A stretch of 64,000 bases of DNA from Saccharomycopsis phalli. Lineage: Eukaryota > Ascomycota > Saccharomycetes > Ascoideales > Saccharomycopsidaceae. Position 1 is the stretch's first letter. Every line of letters begins with the position of its first letter. Both the position numbers and the translations under genes were made by a program. The notes under the pieces were generated by a model. The model worked only from the letters and a program-made list of their open reading frames with translations. It had not been told where the DNA came from and did not search any database. The DNA lies in contig CP073213.1 in assembly GCA_020342235.1 (NCBI GenBank), positions 1,962,501-2,026,500 of the forward strand. The letters are read 5' to 3'. Below are positions 29,297 through 38,771 of this stretch, piece by piece.

Positions 29297-29972
29297 TGGA
29301 GGTTGTGGCTGTAGACTACATTGAATGGTATTTTATAACTGTAGCTACATACAATGATATTAGTTGTGACTGTAGACTACTGATGGTAGTATTTATAATT
29401 GTAGGTTGCTGATGGTATTTTATAACTGTAGCTACATACAATGATATTAGTTGTAACTGTATGCTGCGGCATTAGTTATAACTGTAATCACTAATATGTA
29501 ATAAAGGTTTACCCTAAATTTCTGTAACCCAGTTTGTCCTAATTCCTTTTAGAGAATCAGGACTTTTACTTTTAATTGTTATTTCCTGCCTGACTTTAGC
29601 TCCTCCGTTTGTAAAGTGCCGCAACTGGTGCAACTTCACGCTCCACCGAGCAATTGCCCTTGTCAAGTATAAATAGTCAAGTCAGTATATTTTAGCTATT
29701 TTATCAATTCATATACTAGTTACTGTTTTACATTATATTAGTTACAACTGTAGACTACCGATGATATTTGTTACAACTGTAAACTGCTAATGAGACTAGT
29801 TATATTTGTAGAGTACTGATGATAGTAGTCATGACTGTAGACTACAAATGATGTTAGTATAGCTACAGACTACTAACAGTACTACTATAACTATAGACTT
29901 GATACTGTACAACTAGACTTGATACACTAGGTATAAACTACATACATACAAGTTTGTCCATTATATACATAT
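29297..29972. repeat. degenerate minisatellite and LTR-like relic between RPA135 and MRPS16
   Basis: The 676 bases between the convergent genes are filled by variants of a motif such as ACTGTAGACTACTGATGATA. A 50-bp block is duplicated almost exactly at 29325-29374 and 29412-29461 (spacing 87). The LTR-like relic copy B sits inside this repeat, which continues on its far side to about 29910. No gene was recognised. Confidence 0.75.
29497..29732 (+). mobile_element. solo-LTR-like relic, copy B
   Basis: About 236 bp begin TGTAATAAAGGTTTACCC and end TTTTACA, similar in length and end sequence to the copy at 21213-21462, with the internal TATA-like AAGTATAAATAGTCA and CTATTTTATCAATTC in the same order. 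Flanks TAATA and TTATA are an imperfect duplication at best. The middle is strongly diverged from copy A, so it is old. It is non-coding and lies inside a minisatellite. Family not assigned. Confidence 0.45.
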
Positions 29973-30380
29973 CTACTCCAACACATCTTGCCGAGGCTGC
30001 ACCACTTTATCATTAATTGGCTTGAGCACACTAGAAAGCTTTGGCCACTCCATGTTCAAAATACCAGCTTTTTTAAACAACTTGACAATTGGCTCTGTAG
30101 GTTGTGCACCCACACCAATCCAGTACTTTGCTCTAGTAAAGTCAAGAGCAACGTCCTTGATTGGCTTTACCCCCTGTTTTCTTAATTCTTCAGGTAATGG
30201 TGCTGGGATGGGGTTGTAGGTACCAATTACTTCTATTGGTTTTCTGTCTCTTCCGGATCTACATGTTAGTTGGATACTAGCTGAGCAGTGAACATACCTA
30301 GCCTTGGCGACGACTATATTGTAAATAGGGGCTCTCTTTCTTCCGAACCTTGCCAACCGGATTCTCACGCTTCCCTTCAT
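29973..30380 (-). CDS. MRPS16: mitochondrial small-subunit ribosomal protein bS16m (Mrps16), two exons
   Basis: Exon 1 (30298-30380) and exon 2 (29973-30258) join to a 122-residue bS16 protein: [40 protein letters not shown], then [22 protein letters not shown]. After splicing it matches yeast Mrps16 without a gap, whereas reading through the intron would insert 13 foreign residues between AKAR and SGRD. It belongs to the mitochondrial 37S subunit. The ATG at 30380 fits the family start; an in-frame ATG at 30443 would add 21 residues and lies only 39 bases from RRP12, so it is less likely, though it could carry extra targeting sequence. Confidence 0.92.
   Translation of the reverse strand: MKGSVRIRLARFGRKRAPIYNIVVAKARYVHCSASIQLTCRSGRDRKPIEVIGTYNPIPAPLPEELRKQGVKPIKDVALDFTRAKYWIGVGAQPTEPIVKLFKKAGILNMEWPKLSSVLKPINDKVVQPRQDVLE
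30259..30297 (-). other. MRPS16 spliceosomal intron, 39 nt
   Basis: Coding-strand donor GTATGT, branch motif AACTAAC with the branch A 7 nt before the TAG acceptor. Its length is a multiple of three and it has no in-frame stop, so automatic gene finders would read through it. Homology to bS16 on both sides supports removal. Confidence 0.85.
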
Positions 30381-30482
30381 GTCGTTGAGAGAAGTGACGG
30401 CCCGACATTTTTCATGCTGCACGCTCCGGGTAACGTATCTCATCTGCTAAAATTTTTTTTTTTTTCAGTTTGAGTCTAGAAC
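30381..30482. promoter_or_regulatory. MRPS16/RRP12 bidirectional promoter
   Basis: These 102 bases contain CCGGGTAA (30426-30433, Reb1-type), CTCATCTG (30439-30446, PAC-like core) and an AAAA-T tract (about 30449-30465, RRPE-like) just before RRP12. The set is the same as in the THG1/RPA135 promoter. Confidence 0.55.
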
Positions 30483-33400
30483 ATGGCAGGGGAAGATTTA
30501 GAGCTTGAGGTGAAGCTTGAGCGGATTCGAAGCCAGGCTAATTCGAAGTTGGCGAACCAAAAGCACTATGCTTTGATTTTGTCTGCGGTGGAGGAGAATA
30601 TCCGGGAGCAGAGCAACCCAAATAGCCCTGCAGCATACTTTGTGTCGTTTTTGGCATTGTTGGACCAGTGTATCAAGGACGACGACATCATAGACAAGGA
30701 CTTGGCGGCGTCGACGGCATATTTCATTGACTTGGTAGCTCCGTTTGTCCAAGGAGCGTTGTTGCGTGCCAAGTTCAGCGACATTTTGGTGAAGTTGGGG
30801 CCTGCATTAAGCAATAGCCAGGCCGAAGCTCCGTTGATTCGGTCTTGTATCGGGGCGTTGGAGACGCTCTTGGTGGCACAGGACTCCAAGGCATGGGCGT
30901 CGAAGTTGAATGTGTCGCCATTGAGGGCGTTGAACGCGCTTTTGGAGATGTCGTTGGACGGCCGGCCAAAGATCCGCAAGCGGGCCCAGGAGGCGGTGAA
31001 CAAGATTCTCCGCAACCCGCCGGCGAGTCCGGCGTTGGGCCACGTGGCCGGGGGTTTGTGCAGCGAGTATGCCTTGAGATCGGTAGTGGAGCTGCTTGGG
31101 GGTGGGGAGATGAAGAAGTTGAACAAGGAGAGCAACGCGCAGTTGATCCACAACTTGCAGTTGATCCAGAGCATTGCAAACGCAGGGGCGTGGTCTACCG
31201 GGCAGGTGGAGCCGTTGATTGATGTGTTGTTGGAGATTTCCAAGACCAGCGACCAGTACTTGGTGTCGTCTGCCTTCTCGGTGTTTGAGGGCTTGTTCGA
31301 CTCGCTCAGCAGCACGATATACGCAAGCAAGTTCCTGAATATCTTGGCGGTGTTGTTTGACCTCAAGCCGTCGATTAACGACGGCAACTTGGCCGGAGCC
31401 TGGGTCGCGGTGTTGGCAAAGGCCATGGAGACGTACTCCAAGATCGACAGCTTGGGCTGTTTGACAAGGATCCCCGAGATCTTTGAGCTCTTGGCCGGCT
31501 ACTTGGCGTCAGATATCTCTGCGGTGTACGTCAGTGCTGCCAACTGTGCAGTGTCGATCATCAACGACAGCATCCCTACGGAGTATTTGTTGCTTCCACC
31601 AGGCAGCGCCGCGTGTCCAATCGACAGCAAGACACACGAGACGGTCGACGAGGTCATTGGCCAGTTGGGAAACACCGTGACTGGGCTTTTGTCGGTGAAG
31701 TACGCGCACTGTGCCAAGGAGGTGATGGAGATCTTGGTGAGCTTGTTGAACAAGGTGCGGTCGCGCGGGAACCCGGACTTGGTGCAGCCGTTTGAGATCG
31801 TCGGCAAGTGGCGCACCGACGAAGAGTCGTCGGCGACTTTGGACTTGAAGGCCGAGGAGGAGGCGGTGATTGCCGCCACGATATCAAACTTGGGTGCTGA
31901 GGTCGTGTTGGACGCGTTGCCGTTGAATTTGGAGAGCCCCAGCAAGACGAGACCGGGAAGAGCGTGGTTGTTGCCGCTTTTGCGCGACAACGTCCGGCAC
32001 TCGAGCTTGGGGTACTATGTGCGGCACGTGTTGCCGTTGGTCGACGTCTATGACAAGAAGCTCAGCACCTTGGGCAGCGGCTCGGTGCACGCCAAGGTAT
32101 TTGAGACCGTCATCGACCAAATATGGTCGTTATTGCCGCATTTCTGCGACTTGCCCACCGACTTGATCGCCGCGTTTGACAAGCACTTGGCTGAGAAGTT
32201 GTGCGGCTTGGTGTACTCCAACGTGTCGCTCCGAACCACCATCTGCCACGCCTTGAAAATGTTGGCTGAGAGCAACTTGGTCTATTCCCAAGGCGTCTTG
32301 TCCGACGACATGCTCTTGGCCCAGCAGTTCCACATCGACCAGGCAAAGGAAAACGTCCAGTACCTCTCGGAACACATGTCCTCCAACATCTTGGCCGTGT
32401 TGTTCAACGTCTTCTCCCAGTGCCTGTCTGACTCCAGCAACTATGTCCTTGAGGCCATCGAGGTATGGTTGAAGATCGCACCAATATCTGAGTTGGAGGA
32501 ACGTTTCAACGCCGTGTGCGGGGTGTTGAAGGACGCCCTTGACGACGAAACCAAGCGCGGGAAGTTTGAAAAGAACGGCAGCGACAACAGCAAGAAAGTC
32601 CGCTTGAGCGTCTCCATGATGGACTTGGTTGTCGTCATGGCAAAGTACGTCCCTCCAAGCTCGTACGAGGCCTTGTTCACCATCTTCAACTTGACAAACT
32701 CCATCGAGGACGGCTTGATCCAGAAGCGGTCCTACCGGATCATCAGCCGGTTGTCAGAGACAGAATCCGGCCACGCGGCCTTGTTGCAGTACATTGGCGA
32801 AATCGAACTGGTGTTTATCAAGTCAACCGACTCCGCCTTGAGCGGCTCCAAGGCCTCGAGATTGGCTGCCATTGGCAAATTGATCGACATCATACCAAGC
32901 GACCACCTCTACTTTGTACCTTCGATCGCCTCAGAGATCATCTTGGCCACCAAAAGCCCCAACGAGAAGACCAGATCGTTGGCTTACGAGATCACCATCC
33001 AAATGGGAAAGAAAATGAGCCAGGGCGGCGTCATTGAAAATGGAAAAGTGCCTTTCTTGGACGACCTGACTCCAAGCGCAGAGGCCAGCTTGAACGAGTT
33101 CTTTACCATCATTTCCGCGGGGTTGGCCAGCGACCAGCCTCACATGGTTAGCGCCACCATCACGACCCTCACTTGCTTGATTTATGAGTTCTTGGCCGAC
33201 TTGAGCCCGGAATTCTTGAAGGAGATCTCCTCAACCATAGAACTCTTCTTGACCTCCAACAACAGAGAAATCGTCAAGAGTACCATTGGTTTTGTGAAAG
33301 TCGAGGTGCTCAGTTTGCCAGTGGAGCTTGTGTTGCCAAATTTGAAGCAGTTGCTTGAATACTTGATGCGATGGTCGCACGAGCACCATGGCCATTTCAA

Positions 33401-34064
33401 GCTTAAGGTCAAGCATATTGTCGAGAGAATGGTCCGGAGATTCGGATACGAGACTGTGGAAGCCAACATCCCAGAGGACGATATCAAGTTGCTCGTAAAT
33501 ATCAAAAAGACCAAACAGAGAAACAAGAGAAAGGAGAGCGAGAAGCAGGAACAAACCGCCAAGTCTGGCAGCAGATTCATGAGCGCCTATGACGAGGTGA
33601 TGCACGACTCAGACGACTCGGAAGACGAAGAAATGAGCGACGACGAGCAGCCAAAGGGCAAGAAACTGAACCAGTATATTATTGAGCAGTCTGGAAAGCC
33701 GTTGGATCTTTTGGACCGTCAAGCACTTGCACATATATCTCTGACTAAGCCAAAGAAGGCACAGGAGAAGACCAAATCATTGGCCAGCAAATTCAAGTCC
33801 AAGAATGGCAAGTTTGTGTTTGGAGATAGCCAGGAGGACCAGGAGGACCCACTCAACAACAAAGAGTCCAGCATAAATGCATACCTCGATGCTGTGAAAC
33901 AGGGTCCGATTAGAGGACAGAGAAACCGGTTGAAGTATAAGAGAGGGCGAACTAATATCGAGTCTGACGATGAGTCGGAGGAGGAGGAAAAGCCAAAGAG
34001 GGTGGTCAAGGGAGGCAGGGTTTCAAAGAATGGTAAGGGTAAGTTTGGCAAGGGTAGAAGATAG
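30483..34064 (+). CDS. RRP12: ribosome export/biogenesis HEAT-repeat protein Rrp12
   Basis: The 1193-residue protein matches Rrp12 in length and in its start (LERIRSQANSKLANQKHYALILSAVEENI). Most of it is alpha-helical HEAT-like repeat, including the NUC173 region (about residues 350-600). The KPLDLLDRQALAHISLTKPKK block and the lysine/arginine-rich tail (GRVSKNGKGKFGKGRR) close it. Rrp12 binds both pre-ribosomal subunits, Ran-GTP and karyopherins and helps nuclear export and 18S rRNA maturation. An acidic patch (DSDDSEDEEMSDDEQ) near residue 1045 and another near 1165 fit nucleolar proteins. Several CTG codons are seen in variable regions, as expected for serine decoding. It is divergent from MRPS16. 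Confidence 0.93.
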   Translation: MAGEDLELEVKLERIRSQANSKLANQKHYALILSAVEENIREQSNPNSPAAYFVSFLALLDQCIKDDDIIDKDLAASTAYFIDLVAPFVQGALLRAKFSDILVKLGPALSNSQAEAPLIRSCIGALETLLVAQDSKAWASKLNVSPLRALNALLEMSLDGRPKIRKRAQEAVNKILRNPPASPALGHVAGGLCSEYALRSVVELLGGGEMKKLNKESNAQLIHNLQLIQSIANAGAWSTGQVEPLIDVLLEISKTSDQYLVSSAFSVFEGLFDSLSSTIYASKFLNILAVLFDLKPSINDGNLAGAWVAVLAKAMETYSKIDSLGCLTRIPEIFELLAGYLASDISAVYVSAANCAVSIINDSIPTEYLLLPPGSAACPIDSKTHETVDEVIGQLGNTVTGLLSVKYAHCAKEVMEILVSLLNKVRSRGNPDLVQPFEIVGKWRTDEESSATLDLKAEEEAVIAATISNLGAEVVLDALPLNLESPSKTRPGRAWLLPLLRDNVRHSSLGYYVRHVLPLVDVYDKKLSTLGSGSVHAKVFETVIDQIWSLLPHFCDLPTDLIAAFDKHLAEKLCGLVYSNVSLRTTICHALKMLAESNLVYSQGVLSDDMLLAQQFHIDQAKENVQYLSEHMSSNILAVLFNVFSQCLSDSSNYVLEAIEVWLKIAPISELEERFNAVCGVLKDALDDETKRGKFEKNGSDNSKKVRLSVSMMDLVVVMAKYVPPSSYEALFTIFNLTNSIEDGLIQKRSYRIISRLSETESGHAALLQYIGEIELVFIKSTDSALSGSKASRLAAIGKLIDIIPSDHLYFVPSIASEIILATKSPNEKTRSLAYEITIQMGKKMSQGGVIENGKVPFLDDLTPSAEASLNEFFTIISAGLASDQPHMVSATITTLTCLIYEFLADLSPEFLKEISSTIELFLTSNNREIVKSTIGFVKVEVLSLPVELVLPNLKQLLEYLMRWSHEHHGHFKLKVKHIVERMVRRFGYETVEANIPEDDIKLLVNIKKTKQRNKRKESEKQEQTAKSGSRFMSAYDEVMHDSDDSEDEEMSDDEQPKGKKLNQYIIEQSGKPLDLLDRQALAHISLTKPKKAQEKTKSLASKFKSKNGKFVFGDSQEDQEDPLNNKESSINAYLDAVKQGPIRGQRNRLKYKRGRTNIESDDESEEEEKPKRVVKGGRVSKNGKGKFGKGRR

Positions 34065-34425
34065 TATGAGGAGTGAAGAAGGTAATATAAAAATATCAGC
34101 ATAGTAGGAAAGTGGGAGAAGGGTGGGAGTAGAAATTGAGAGTAGAAAGTTGGGAGTAGAAAGTTGGGAGTAGAAAGTTGGGAGTAGAAAGTTGGGAGTA
34201 GAAAGTTGGGAGTAGAAAGTTGGGATAAGCTTGAGAGTAGAAAATTGGGAGTAAAAGTCCGGGAAGATGACTATGCAACATTGAATATTTATTATTTCAT
34301 CAACAGCTGAAAAGTGCAGACTACGGCCATGGATAGTAACATTAGATTTAGAACATAAAAAAATAATTAGTAGAAATGACTTTAAAACCTCCAGACCTCA
34401 TCAAATAATTTATAAAACAATCCGC
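34065..34425. repeat. 3' region of RRP12 and MEP2 with a 14-bp minisatellite
   Basis: The convergent 361-base region has about eight tandem copies of AGTAGAAAGTTGGG and close variants at 34124-34252. The rest is AT-rich terminator-like DNA. Confidence 0.85.
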
Positions 34426-35889
34426 TTACACGGGGCTGGTCTCAGATGGCTTTTCTTCCGAAGCAGACTCGTCCATTGGAGGAACCACCGATTGTCTGGA
34501 TTTGATGCTTCTGACAGGCTGTGGAACAAAGATTTGCTCGTCGTCTTCCAAAAGGAACTCGCCAATTTGCGCGGCGTCAGTACCCAAGTCTTCCTCTTGT
34601 TCACTCAATCTCAATTTCAAAAATGGAACCATGTTCATACCATACAATATGAGTGCCGTCATAGTGAACGACCACAACATGATCGAGGTGCAGGCAGCCA
34701 ACTGGAAACCCAACTGCTTGTAGTGGTGGTTGAGCCATCCACCAGCAATTGCAGCACTTGGGTTCGCAGCAACCGATCCGTCGGAGGCAGCAATGTAGTC
34801 AGCAGCAAACAATCCGGTCATGCAGCTTCCAACAAAGCCACCAACAGCATGCAAGGAAAACACGTCCATACCATCGTCGATCTTCAAGACGTTCTTGATG
34901 TCAACTGCGTAGTTGCAAGCAAGAGAGCACACAGCACCAATTGGCACGGCAAAATAAATTGGAACAAAACCGGCAGCTGGCGTGATTCCCACCAAGCCAG
35001 CAATTATACCCATGCACATACCAGCAGTGGTGTATCTCTTTCCGCATCTGAAGTAGTCAATGAACAACCATGCCAATCCTCCGACAGCAGCAGCCAACAT
35101 TGTGTTCATACAAGCGTACCACGCTCTGATGGTAGCGGTACCTCCAGATCCACCGTTGAAGCCTAACCAGCCAAACCACAAGAAAAGTGTACCCAAAACA
35201 ATGGATGAGACAGAGTGTGGCTTGTATTTAGGCAAGGTAGTCACGGTTGGATCGTTTCTCTTACCCAAGATCAAGGCATATGCCAAGGCAGAGATTCCAG
35301 AAGCCTGATGGACTGGTCCTCCGCCGGCAAAGTCAAGAGCACCGAGCTTAGCGAGCCATCCTTCTGGGTTCCAGGTCCAGCAGGCGACAAAGTTATAGAC
35401 AAGAGTCATCCAGAGGAACAAGAACACCATCATTGGCCCGAGTCTTGCCCGTTCACACGCACCTCCCAACATCAATGCTCCGGTGATCATGGCAAACATC
35501 ATTTGGTAGAAGCAAAACAAAATGTCTGGCAACGAAGTGGTCACAGATGGCGCACCCAAGACACTCTGAAGGCCAAAGAATTCCAACGAGCCAATCATTC
35601 CGGACTTGACATTGTGTGAGAAGGTGAGCGAGTATCCCCAAAAGAACCACTGGAAGACAATCAAACACGAAGCCATTAACGAGGCCCAAATAAGCGAAAG
35701 CGCATGTTTCTTTCTGGCCAACCCAGAATATAAAAGACCCACTCCAGGGACCACCATGATGAACACAAGACAGCCAGCAGTTGCAACCCAGACCATATCG
35801 GCCTTGTCAAACTGGTTGTTCAAGTTGTATAATAGGGTATCACCACCGGTACCGGTGGTAGTTAAGCCAGTCAAGTTTGCGGTAGACAT
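34426..35889 (-). CDS. MEP2: high-affinity ammonium transporter, Mep2 type
   Basis: The 487-residue Amt/Mep protein has 11 membrane spans. The pore twin-histidines are H194 (GGGPVHQASG) and H347 (SLHAVGG). H194 is the residue that separates Mep2 from Mep1/Mep3, which carry glutamate there. A glycosylation sequon N5-L-T lies at the outside N-terminus, as in Mep2. The cytosolic tail contains LRLSEQEEDLGTDAAQIGEF and RSIKSRQS, comparable to the TORC1/Npr1-controlled tail of yeast Mep2. Besides uptake, Mep2 signals low ammonium for filamentous growth. The promoter has several GATA sites, and URC4, a uracil-breakdown gene, lies directly upstream on the same strand. Confidence 0.92.
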   Translation of the reverse strand: MSTANLTGLTTTGTGGDTLLYNLNNQFDKADMVWVATAGCLVFIMVVPGVGLLYSGLARKKHALSLIWASLMASCLIVFQWFFWGYSLTFSHNVKSGMIGSLEFFGLQSVLGAPSVTTSLPDILFCFYQMMFAMITGALMLGGACERARLGPMMVFLFLWMTLVYNFVACWTWNPEGWLAKLGALDFAGGGPVHQASGISALAYALILGKRNDPTVTTLPKYKPHSVSSIVLGTLFLWFGWLGFNGGSGGTATIRAWYACMNTMLAAAVGGLAWLFIDYFRCGKRYTTAGMCMGIIAGLVGITPAAGFVPIYFAVPIGAVCSLACNYAVDIKNVLKIDDGMDVFSLHAVGGFVGSCMTGLFAADYIAASDGSVAANPSAAIAGGWLNHHYKQLGFQLAACTSIMLWSFTMTALILYGMNMVPFLKLRLSEQEEDLGTDAAQIGEFLLEDDEQIFVPQPVRSIKSRQSVVPPMDESASEEKPSETSPV

Positions 35890-36272
35890 GTGTGAATATA
35901 CCTAAACAAGGTTAGACACTTGAAAACATGGCCGGTATTTATATTGCTAGCCGTTAAGATTACTGATTGTAACTGCTACATTATGGCTGGACTGTGCATT
36001 TGGCTTGCAGATGCCATGCTCCACTGTGATTGGCCCGATAGACATTTGGGAAGATAAGGACCCTCAGACTCAACAGGCATTGCCCTGGACGCAGCCGGGT
36101 AACGCCATACATTTCTTTATCTTTTGATAAGATTATGTCCAATTGGGATAGTTCCATGATTGTTAGCGCATGGTTGATATGCGAGATAGTAATCTTTAAC
36201 TTAAAACCAAGTTATACATGGATAGATTGTGATTTTTGTTCGATTTGCCTATTTAGGATAAGTGCTCTCTCG
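35890..36272. promoter_or_regulatory. MEP2 promoter with clustered GATA sites
   Basis: Within 383 bases lie GATAG (36037-36041), GATAAG (36053-36058) and an inverted pair TTATC-TTTT-GATAAG (36117-36131). GATA factors Gln3 and Gat1 drive MEP2 under nitrogen limitation in S. cerevisiae and C. albicans, so the cluster fits strong nitrogen control. Confidence 0.6.
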
Positions 36273-37625
36273 CTAAAATACTGTGCCATCACTGAGTAAG
36301 TTGATTGGCGGACCGTTTGTAGATGGTCGCTTTTCTGCAGCAATCTCTCTACCGGCTTTCCAAGATCCGGCCTCAATCAACTGTGGTAGCTTGAGCTCGT
36401 TTTTAGTCCCGGAGATCTTGAGCTTGTCATTAACCAAGGGGAGAATGTAATCCAAAAACCCAATAGTACATGATCTCCATTCCACAATCAAGTCGTCATC
36501 TGGCTTGTATGTCGGAATCGAGTCGCTGCTCAATTTGATCCCCCTTTCATATGCCTCTGGCTTGATGGTTAGCAATCCAAAATCGATCAAGAGACCCCCG
36601 TTTCGATACTCCGGTAAGCCAGTCAATAAGCTCTCGTTTTTGACAACAAAGTTTCCATACTTCTTCAAAGGGATGAGCAAGGAGTAGCAAAGCCATTGCG
36701 TAAGCTTGTGGAACGGTACAATCTTATCTGCCACACTGAGAGCCCCATTGTTTTTCTTTGCTGCCAACTTCTCTGTGCTCTTGCTGAACCACGCGTCACC
36801 CAACGATTTGCCTTCCAACTCGAGTCTAGACAGCCAAATAGAGTTAAACCCTGACATTAACGCGTTCCACAAGTCACTGAGCTCGATTTCATACGAGCCG
36901 TTTGATTTCTTGGTTGTCGGAAGGTGGATCAAGTAGTCAACAATGTTGCCAGGCCGGTTGTTCGAGGCGTGGTACCCCGGGCATTTTTCGTAGTAGGCTG
37001 GTCCTCCGAATATTTCATCATTACCAAGAGCCTTGCCCAAGCTTCGGAGCAAGTTCAATCTTCCCTCAAACCCCGACAAGCTGTTGTCTGGTGTGACTTG
37101 TAACCATTCCTTAAACTTCTCCTGGGTGATCTCCGACATCTTGCTGGCGTTCAATTGGTACGGCTGCTTCGCGTCGTTGGAAAACTCGCCATCCACAAAG
37201 GCATAGTATGAAGCGACCGCCAAACCTTCGGATCTATTATAATACTCATTGGTGCCTGGCTCCTTGTACTTCCACACATTGCCAGCGCCCGCGTCCAAAA
37301 ATACAGAAATGACAAATAAATCAATGAGCCTTCGTGTGATTTCCAAGCTGTCCAACTTGGCAGCCTCCCACTGGTCAATTAGCTTGTATACCCGAGCATG
37401 GTTCCCGGCTTCGAGATGCTGCCATCGGCCATGTGGAGGAATCGCGGCGTAATCGGTCCCAAAGTCTCTGTTGATGAGCTTGACGATGAATTCCAAACAC
37501 GCGTCGAGTTTGGCCTTGTCGTCAAAGTGTGAATCAAAATTGGTGAGCTCATCCGTGAACACCAAGTCAAATACCGGGGTGGATTTTGCCCTGACTGAGT
37601 TTATAGTTAAAAGATAGTCTGCCAT
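36273..37625 (-). CDS. URC4: uracil catabolism protein Urc4 (DUF1688)
   Basis: The 450-residue protein begins MADYLLTINSVRAKSTPVFD and has the DUF1688 features VFDLVFTDELTNFDSHFDD, IPPHGRWQHLEAG, RLIDLFVISVFLDAGAGNVW and YNRSEGLAVASYYAF. The frame can be read from 37676, but that codon is GTG, so the ATG at 37625 is the start. Urc4 is required for the URC route, in which uracil is converted through a ribosylated intermediate to urea and 3-hydroxypropionate; its chemical step is not settled. The urea formed needs Dur1,2, which is encoded in this same window. The gene is absent from S. cerevisiae and kept in many CTG-clade yeasts. It lies head to tail with MEP2. Confidence 0.88.
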   Translation of the reverse strand: MADYLLTINSVRAKSTPVFDLVFTDELTNFDSHFDDKAKLDACLEFIVKLINRDFGTDYAAIPPHGRWQHLEAGNHARVYKLIDQWEAAKLDSLEITRRLIDLFVISVFLDAGAGNVWKYKEPGTNEYYNRSEGLAVASYYAFVDGEFSNDAKQPYQLNASKMSEITQEKFKEWLQVTPDNSLSGFEGRLNLLRSLGKALGNDEIFGGPAYYEKCPGYHASNNRPGNIVDYLIHLPTTKKSNGSYEIELSDLWNALMSGFNSIWLSRLELEGKSLGDAWFSKSTEKLAAKKNNGALSVADKIVPFHKLTQWLCYSLLIPLKKYGNFVVKNESLLTGLPEYRNGGLLIDFGLLTIKPEAYERGIKLSSDSIPTYKPDDDLIVEWRSCTIGFLDYILPLVNDKLKISGTKNELKLPQLIEAGSWKAGREIAAEKRPSTNGPPINLLSDGTVF

Positions 37626-38426
37626 TGGATCTGTTTCAGTACTCCGTGTTGAATGTTTTATTTCCGTGAATGGCACCAGAACGTAGCTCCCAGGAATCGT
37701 CCTTTTATATATATATCAGGTAAACAAATCGTGACGTTATCACTTGTCCGATGAGTCCGCGGGGACCGCAGGCGGTGTGCATACAGCTACCGGCGTCTGC
37801 CCGTGAACGGAGACACATGGGCTACCATTGTGTGGATTGATCGGTGGGAAAATTGGAGGCAGAGGCACGTGAATGGGAGATGACAGAAGTGACGATCAGG
37901 CATGTTGCATTTTGTGGTGAGTGGAATAGAGTGGGGATCGTGAGTGGAATATGTAGTGGAATATGTAGTAGAATATGTAGTGGAATAAGGTGTGTAGCAT
38001 ATGGAGAATAGAATGTGGAGAGTAAATATGGAGAGTAAATATGGAGAGTAAATATGGAGAGTAAATATGGAGAGTAAATATGGAGAGTAAATATGGAGAG
38101 TAAATATGGAGAGTAAATATGGAGAGTAAATATGGAGAGTAAATATGGAGAGTAAATATGGAGAGTAAATATGGTGAGTAAATTCAAGCGTCCATGCATA
38201 GTAACTACTATACAATAACAGTTATCTACCACACAATCAACCAACAAATAATCCAAGGGAAAAATAAAATAAAACACTACAAATCAAAACATAATATACA
38301 TAAATTACCAGACTACTTAAATCCTGATAGTGGTATACAACAACCCCACCTAGAGCAGATAAGCAGCCTGCCTGACACTTGAATCAGCCTAGATATATAA
38401 ATTACATTCTAACAGAAACCGCCCGC
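37626..38426. other. URC4 upstream region and RPS20 3' flank
   Basis: Next to URC4 are a TATATATATAT box (about 37704-37715), a TTATC GATA core (37737-37741) and CACGTG (37866-37871). From about 37920 the DNA turns into simple repeats (GGAATATGTAGT variants, then the 13-bp minisatellite listed separately). The final 240 bases are AT-rich and non-coding. Confidence 0.5.
38016..38183. repeat. 13-bp minisatellite (ATGGAGAGTAAAT)n
   Basis: About 13 nearly perfect copies of ATGGAGAGTAAAT in 168 bases; only the last copy differs (GGTGAG). Frames on the minus strand across it are repeat artefacts. Confidence 0.95.
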
Positions 38427-38771
38427 TTAAGCAGCAACGGTAACTTCAACATCTACACCTGGCTCAATAGTGATCTGGGTGATCTTCTTGACGATGTTGG
38501 CTGGAGCGTGCAAGTCAATGATACGCTTGTGGATTCTCAACTCGTAGTGATCCCAGGTCTTAGAACCCTCACCGTTTGGAGTCTTTCTGGTGTTGATAGT
38601 CAAGACCTTGGTTGGCAATCTGACTGGTCCCTTCTTGTGCAATTGGTGCTTGGCAGCATTGACAATGATGTTGTTGGAAACCTTCTCCAATTGCTTGACC
38701 TTGGTGGAAATCAAGGTGATTCTAATCTTCAAGACTTTCTCTTGTTCAACTTGCTTCTTCTCGGCGGACAT
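38427..38771 (-). CDS. RPS20: cytosolic ribosomal protein uS10 (Rps20)
   Basis: The 114-residue protein is a clear uS10: [46 protein letters not shown], then [15 protein letters not shown]. It sits in the head of the 40S subunit, near the beak, and is slightly shorter than the S. cerevisiae protein at the N-terminus. No intron is needed. Two CACGTG sites upstream fit Cbf1-dependent ribosomal-protein promoters known in Candida. Codon choice is strongly biased, as expected for very high expression. Confidence 0.97.
   Translation of the reverse strand: MSAEKKQVEQEKVLKIRITLISTKVKQLEKVSNNIIVNAAKHQLHKKGPVRLPTKVLTINTRKTPNGEGSKTWDHYELRIHKRIIDLHAPANIVKKITQITIEPGVDVEVTVAA

Noticed and set aside
30381-30443. 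Upstream ATG adding 21 residues to Mrps16
   Set aside because: The extension is not in the family and lies within 39 bases of RRP12; kept only as an alternative start.
37626-37676. Longer URC4 start at 37676
   Set aside because: The codon is GTG on the coding strand; the first ATG is at 37625.
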